Below are positions 58,304 through 64,000 of a DNA stretch of 64,000 nucleotides, in pieces; positions within the stretch are counted from its first letter, which is position 1; each line of letters begins with the position of its first letter. A model generated the notes under the pieces. It was not told the DNA's origin. It saw only the letters and a program-made list of their open reading frames with translations, and did no database searches. Location: contig NC_067116.1 of assembly GCF_021347895.1 (NCBI RefSeq), positions 39,575,677 to 39,639,676 on the forward strand, in the 5' to 3' direction. The DNA comes from Acanthochromis polyacanthus. Its lineage: Eukaryota; Chordata; Actinopteri; Pomacentridae. The position numbers were made by a program, and so were the translations under genes.

Positions 58304-59484
58304 CTTCCCATAGCTCCAGCAGCTGTTATGTCAATCAGGTGAATTAATTACCGGTAAACAAATCTGCTTGGGATCCCCCCACAGAACACACACAAACAAA
58401 CACACATCCCTCTCTCCCTCCTCCGTCTCCGAAGCATCTCCGCCCAACATCGGGGGCCCCAGGAGCCCCGGAGCTGCCCCCAGCTACCCAGGCACCGCTC
58501 CGAGCTGGAAGCCCAGAGGGAAGGCGCCGTGTTCTGGGGGACGTCGCTCCGGTTCTCCCCCTGCTGCCCTGGAGCGCCTGCCTTAACTCCCGCTGCTGCC
58601 TCTCAGGCTAACCAATCAACCTATGGCACTCCACACGCACCGGCTGACAGGAGAGAAAACACATTACCGGGTGCAGACGGCATAGACACACACACACAGA
58701 CACATGCATGCAAACACAGACACCTGAAAAAAAAAAACTGCTCTGAGATGACACAAACAAATGCCGAAACACAGACAATCCTGCTTGTCAATTCCTGCTT
58801 CCTGTAAACATCATATTGATGTGGTGGCTCTCTGTGGATGGCAGCTGACAGAATGAAGGGAGGGATAGACACCACATGACAGACAAAACAGCGGGAAATA
58901 AATAAAGAAAAACAAGCAAGCGGGAACACTGAGAAGTCAGAAAGATTAAAAGCCGGTTTCACTTTGAAAATGTACATTCGCCAGCCTTCACATGTCCAAG
59001 GATAATTCCAAGTTATTACAATCAGAGTCTTGATTCCAACTCGAAAATCACGACGGCGAAAGAGTTAACTGAAAAGTTAATTGCTGGGAAACGAGGCAAC
59101 ATCAACAAAAAAAGTCTGCTGGGGCAAAACATGAGAAGCCGCACAATCACAAAGGAATTAAACAGGATTCAGCCGATCTTATTTGCGAGAGAGAACAAAG
59201 GCAAACAATAACTGTCTGTTGAAAACATCCCGCAAAGTTTACGGACTAGTTCAACTTTGACCTACTGTACTTGCTATAGTCGTGCACACATTGTTTTGTA
59301 TTTTTATTTCAGGTGTGTTCACTTTTGGATTCACACCCAAAACAAAAGTGTTTTTTCTATATCTGGTTAATCGGTTCAGTTTGTGAGACATGAGATCAGC
59401 ATTATTGTTATTAAAATTTCACTTTTTTTTTTAACTCTTAAACTTTACATCCACTAAAAGTTATTCATTTACTTCTTTGATACA

Positions 59485-59520
59485 CAGATCAGCCACAACA
59501 TTAACACCACCTGTCTGCAG
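59485..59520. repeat. Terminus of a fish DNA-type repeat
   Basis: The sequence gatcagccacaacattaaca, followed by ccacc, resembles the common end of a dispersed teleost element (gatcaggcataacattatga-type). Only the end is recognisable. Confidence 0.4.
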
Positions 59521-59689
59521 ACGCTCGATTTGCTGAGATTCTTGAGGCTCTTGTTCATGTTCCTTGAGTCATTTCGTAGCAGAGTTTGTGGTGTGATGGT
59601 CGTATTATCTGCATGAGGAGTGCTGTTGCCAACAAAACACTTATTCAATTCGCCTGCGAGTGATTTTTACCATGAATGATCTACAACTA

Positions 59690-60525
59690 TTTTCATGAAT
59701 CATCAAGCAAGAAAATGCCAATTATCTGTACTTTCAGCTTCTGAAATGTCAAGATCTTTCGCTTTCGTGTTTGCCATCAGTGCAAAGTATACTTTCTGCT
59801 ATATTTTGGTGTTTTAGACTATTGTTGGTACGAAACACAGCAATTTAAAACGTCTCATGCTTTGAGATCGAGCATTTGCTGGAACATGCTCGATTGGATG
59901 GGATTTGAGGAGTTTGCAGTCAGTAAGTTGGTCTCTTTATCATCTTCCTCAGCTCATTTATAAGAAGATTTTGCATCAACACTGCCTGGAGTTCATCTGA
60001 AAACGGTATGAATTTTTGTCATGTGACTCTTGGTCACAGCTCAGTCACTAATAGCTTCCCTGTTGCGGCCACGAGTGAAGAATTTTGTATTTTTTACAGA
60101 ATCTGTCCAGAGCAACAGGTTTATTTTTGGCATATTTTTGAAATGGGACATGCAGATTTTGTGATGTGTCAGAGTGCACTGTCCTGCTAAGGGACGTTCA
60201 GGTGGGTTCTACATATCAAAGTAACATTCACATGAATGCCAGGATGCAAGATTTTCCAACAGAACATTGAATTATGACAGATCAGTGATTCACTTCACAT
60301 AACAGCGGTTTGAATGCTACAGTGCAACTTCAACTTATAAAGCAAATTTAAAAAAAGCCAATATTCTCTATTTTCAGTCTCTAAAGTGTCAAGATTTGTT
60401 GCTTTTCTTGTTTTCCATCACTGTAAAGTTATATCTTTGGGTTGTAGACTCTCGTTTGTACAAAACAAGCAATTCAAAAATGTCTTGTGCTCTGAGAACA
60501 AACAATGGCCACTTTAAACTAAAAT
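59690..60525 (+). repeat. Two direct copies of a dispersed fish repeat
   Basis: About 59.72-59.89 and 60.35-60.52 kb share gccaattatctgtactttca / gccaatattctctattttca, then aagtgtcaagat, ccatcantg and gtttagactn / acaaaacaagcaattcaaaa blocks. Between them (about 59.99-60.20 kb) lies a plus-oriented copy of the family found at 26.17 and 62.27 kb. Confidence 0.55.
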
Positions 60526-60655
60526 CCATCCATCCATCCAGCATCTGTACATGCAAACTCCATGCAGAAAGATCCCAGACCTGGGCTGAGACCTGAGGAT
60601 CTTCTAGCTCCAAGGAAACAGTGCTAACCACTAATCCACTGTGCAGCCCAAATCC
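60525..60655 (-). repeat. tRNA-related fish SINE fragment
   Basis: On the minus strand it begins gggctgcacagtggattagt and continues with ggttagcactgtttcc, ctagaagatcctcaggtctc and tggagtttgcatgtac, ending in (ATGG)n. This follows the common teleost repeat with a box-A/box-B-like start and a ggagtttgcatgtt block. It is diverged and 3'-truncated. Confidence 0.65.
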
Positions 60656-60844
60656 CTGCATAAATTGATAAAAATCATCATATTAATATTCTGAAAATAA
60701 TGGACTTGTATCATTAGCAGGCTTCAACTTAATCCTAGTCATAACTTTACTTAACTACAAGCTTAACGAAAGTGACACAAACATGTACAAAGTGACTAAA
60801 ACCCATATTGATGTGAAGTAATTTAGTAGTTGGCCTTCTGACTC

Positions 60845-60893
60845 TCACACACACAGACACAGACACAGACACAGACACACACAGACACACACA

Positions 60894-60944
<51 letters not shown>
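60845..60944. repeat. (CA)n/(CAGA)n compound microsatellite
   Basis: A CACAGA-containing part changes into a pure AC tract of about 50 bp. Short AC stretches continue at 61.06-61.10 kb. Confidence 0.95.
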
Positions 60945-60946
<2 letters not shown>

Positions 60947-62269
60947 CCAGAAGCCTTCATTGGCGGTGTCGGTAGTTAATGACCAAAGCTTGGCGATGGC
61001 CTGCTGCTCTCTTTTTGACCCTTTCTAACACAGGTCCCCCCTGCAGGCACTTCTCTTTAATTACACACACACACAAACACGAGCGCGCACGCACACACAA
61101 CCGATATGCACCCCCCACCCACCCATCTGCCCATGGCCTTTCACTCCCTCATTAGCCAGTTGGTGTTGGGTGGAAAGCCACAAGAGAACCAGAGGACAGG
61201 GTGTCACGAGTCGACACACCCACATGCACACGCTTTGAATGAAAAAGGCCGACTCTCACACGCACAAAGCTATATGCCTAATTGAAGATTAATAATGCTG
61301 CTAATTAGGAAATAATAGAATGCTCGGAGCTTGGAGATGAAGCCTAATGTGGAGAATACAGTGGGAGAATGAAAGGTGTGCAAGCATTTGTCAGGGAGAG
61401 TCAGGAAGAGACAAGAAAAATGATTTCATTGCATCCTCTGAAATAACGGCTCTCATTCACCTCCGCGGGTCAGGGAAAGCTGCAGATCAAGACTGAACAG
61501 GTAGATCATCTCACTTCGCAGCTGATGACGCACATAAACGTGTGCAGGCGCCTGACACCTCTGACACCGCTACCGAAGCTGCGAGCACAGATGATGTATG
61601 TTGCATTTCTGCGTCTTTATTTCATTGTTTTACCTCGCAGTGGAAAAAAAACAAAAAAAAAACAAATGTTCAGCGGTGTAACGCATCTGCTGTTTCCTGC
61701 CAGTACCTCGGAATCAAAGAGCAAGACTGTCTTTCATCAGCTGCCCTTTTACACGAATGCTCAACAATAATAGAGAGAGAAATCCATCACAAAGGTGGAG
61801 CGGAAGCCTCGGCCTCCGTAGCCCAGAATGCAACGCAGCCGGACCGCAGGTGGCTTTTTTTGCTTTGTATTTTTAGCTAGAAATGCTCCACCATCGTTTT
61901 ACTCTTCCTCCTACACAGTCATGCAACAGGTTCACAGCCACCGTAATGGAATTGAAGGAAAAGTTGAGGGAAAGCTGCTAACACTGAAGGAATGTAAATT
62001 ATAAACACTTAATCACCAAAAAACGACTCCAGGAATGCACCGAAAATCCCTGACTGATGATAAAACGCAGCAGTAGATAAATCAACTGTGGACTTTTCTT
62101 TTAAGCACGTAATATAAATGTGCACACAGACAACTAATATATACGTACTACACAGGAACACCGATGCAGCTTTTAGAGCAGAGGTGACACAATGAAAACA
62201 CAGTGAATAGAACATGCTGTTAAGTTGCTATTTATGATACAATCTGTGACAATCTGAGAGAACGCTTAC

Positions 62270-62940
62270 TTTAACCCCATGAACTCCGAGCAGTTTCTGG
62301 GTGGCTTTTTTTTTTCTTTTTTACTCCTATTTCATTTTTCATTCAAATATAAGATCCTGCATCTCTTTGGAACCAGAACAACCATGACTAAAAGTGGAGA
62401 GAATTCAAAGCTTAACCCTTCTGTCAAATATCGTTAAAAAAGAGCAAATGAAAGTTGCGTGTCTTTTATTGCTTATTTTGCAAAAATGGGGAAAAATGGC
62501 ATCAACATGCAAATCTTTTTCCAAGCGTCCACAGGTGTTATCAATAGCAGAAAAAAGGTGAATTTACGCAATACATTTTACTATTTTTACATTTCTTTAC
62601 ATACTTTGTCCCTTTTCTGCTTTGCACATCCTGCAGTTCATCTGAAAAGTCTCTGAATTTTTCTCATGTAACTGTTGGTCCTAACTCAGTCACTAACAGC
62701 TTATCAGTTGCAGCAAGGAGAGCAGAACTTTTAGTTTTTTGCAGAATCTTGTCAGAGTAAACAGTTGATTTCTGCCAAATTTTTCATCGGAGACATGTAG
62801 AATAAAGATTTTTTAAGCTTAGATTTAGCGCATCCCGGAAGAGGAGGACCATTGGAAAGTGGAAATTCCTCACATCTTTAAAGTTTCTTCCTCTGAAAGT
62901 TGGTAATTATGAAACAAAACATGCCTTTCGAACCTACCAA
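62270..62940 (+). repeat. Dispersed repeat, long copy (plus orientation)
   Basis: Starts ttaaccccatgaactccgag and agrees in block order with 26.17-26.83 kb: a poly-T-rich block, gcaaaaatggggaaaaatgg, catctgaaaagtctctgaat, ctaactcagtcac, gttttttgcagaatc, gagacatgtagaataaagat, then a final aacatgcctttcgaa. No coding frame was recognised. Confidence 0.65.
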
Positions 62941-63049
62941 TGGGGATTCAAAAGGTCTGTGAGCAAGAGACACCGGTAGCCTCTGGTTCTAACTTCAACT
63001 CTGCGAGAAAAAAAATGCAGTCTCTTCATTCATTTGTCCAGCTTATCTG

Positions 63050-63592
63050 CGCTAGACAACCCACGGCAACGAATTTAATTCTCTGCCAGGGTGGGTCTAG
63101 TTACCCTCCATAAGGCTCGAGGCTGGATTCTCCTAAAACTGGCCGGACCAATCACCATGAAGTGTAGAGTCAGAAGGCGGGCGTAACTAAGTGACAACAG
63201 AGGCGTGACAATTCTGACAGAAACAACCGGAAACAACTAGCCTAGCCACGCTAGACAACCCACGGCAACGAATTTAATTCTCTGCCAGGGTCGACAACAA
63301 AAATGACAACAGTTGTTGAGCTCCATTAGCACCGACTCTGAATAATCTTTCTGTTAACATGTCTGTAATATACTTGAGCTTCACCCATTGACTGTATAAA
63401 TAAGGCTTCACCGAACTCCCGCATCCTCTGATTTCCGGCGCTCTAGGAACCTATTCGTTGCGCTGATTGGTTGTATACCTACCCAATTGCTGCAGAGTGA
63501 TTTGATAGACAACCTTTTAGCCCGCCTCCCTCCCTATCGAGCGTCCCTAGACCCTTGTGCCTTCAGAACATGGGTCTAGCAGGGCTAGGCTA
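63050..63592. mobile_element. DNA-transposon-like element with a duplicated left end
   Basis: TAGCCTAGCCACGCTAGAC at about 63239-63257 and the reverse complement of TAGCCTAGCCCTGCTAGAC at about 63573-63591 act as near-perfect inverted ends. A 43 bp stretch starting at cgctagacaacccacggcaa occurs exactly twice (63050-63092 and 63249-63291). This suggests one element beside, or nested with, the left part of another. Confidence 0.6.
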
Positions 63593-64000
63593 TCATTTGT
63601 CTACAACCAGTCAAAACATCCCTCGTCTACTTCTGACCAGGCATGTTGCATGTACAAATGTCAAAAAAATTAACCAAAACTATCCACTGGTCCATCTAAA
63701 GAATACCTAAAGAATATGTATTTACTCAAAAACATTGCCACTTGAGTTAATTTGCAAATAATAAATGATTACTTGAACGTAAAAGATGTAAGGAAAATCC
63801 TGTCCTTTCATTTGGATGCAGTTTGTCTAACCTCCAGACAAGTGCTACCGTTGGAATCAGTTGCAGCTCAAACTTTGCCAGGATTTAATAATATAACATA
63901 ACACTTTATCAGCCAGACCTCCTACGGGACTATTAAAAATGAAAAGAGTCTCTGGCAACCTTGTTAGCAATATCTACCTCCTCCTTATTCTTTGGCATTC

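Larger units (their letters stand above)
51450..64000 (-). other. ssbp4: ssbp4 intron upstream of the 90 nt exon (partial)
   Basis: At least 12.5 kb with no SSBP exon. I searched the minus strand by eye for the LisH/LUFS exons (for example GEPPGFLHSWW) without success. It contains DNA transposon remnants, a 54-55.6 kb tandem array, purine-rich tracts, CA repeats, a SINE and dispersed-repeat copies, each listed separately. Confidence 0.65.

Noticed and set aside
57700..58347. 215-codon plus-strand frame
   Set aside because: No recognisable domain; it ends in a CA microsatellite and overlaps a long minus-strand frame of equal plausibility. Probably chance in a moderately GC-rich stretch.
51450..64000. 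Possible LisH/LUFS exons of ssbp4
   Set aside because: Looked for the conserved N-terminal peptides on the minus strand and found none. These exons probably lie beyond the window.

Overview
The window is vertebrate nuclear DNA, most likely from a percomorph-type teleost. The genes are split into short exons with GT/AG borders. The introns carry long CA/GT microsatellites and fish-style repeats: L2-clade LINE remnants, short DNA transposons with inverted ends, and a tRNA-related SINE. No bacterial, phage or CRISPR features were seen. No undescribed gene system was found; the less ordinary observations concern gene order and repeat architecture.

Three protein genes were recognised, all on the minus strand. 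(1) ell: only the first coding exon (12713-12847, 45 codons) is here. About 12.7 kb of intron 1 fills the left end and the rest of the gene lies left of position 1. (2) fkbp8: the complete coding sequence is in eight exons between 15922 and 20493 and gives 404 codons plus stop. It has an acidic N-terminus with a LIR-like motif, an atypical FKBP domain, TPR repeats and a C-terminal membrane anchor. The 3' UTR probably reaches 14.58 kb, and one or more leader exons lie near 20.8-21.1 kb. (3) ssbp4 (SSBP2/3/4 family): 13 coding exons between 25579 and 51449 stay in one frame and give 293 codons plus stop. This is the Pro/Gly/Met-rich part and conserved C-terminus. The N-terminal LisH/LUFS exons were not found and should lie right of 64000. 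The probable 3' UTR runs to about 22.5 kb.

Layout: 1-12.7 kb ell intron 1; 12.4-13.0 kb CpG-rich ell promoter and 5' end; 13.5-14.3 kb L2 remnant; 14.6-21.1 kb fkbp8; 21.8-22.4 kb a short inverted-terminal-repeat transposon in the fkbp8/ssbp4 spacer; 22.5-64 kb ssbp4, mostly intron. The ssbp4 introns hold a nested L2 LINE, a medium-copy repeat family seen at least seven times in both orientations, two diverged tandem triplications of roughly 0.5 kb units, a TTA-flanked transposon with a perfect internal palindrome, and several 100 bp CA/GT tracts.

The three genes do not form a pathway. ELL stimulates RNA polymerase II elongation, FKBP8 is a mitochondrial/ER-anchored co-chaperone and mitophagy receptor, and SSBP proteins stabilise LDB-LIM transcription complexes. 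The ELL-FKBP8 adjacency matches mammals; ssbp4 sits on the other side of the pair compared with human as I recall it.
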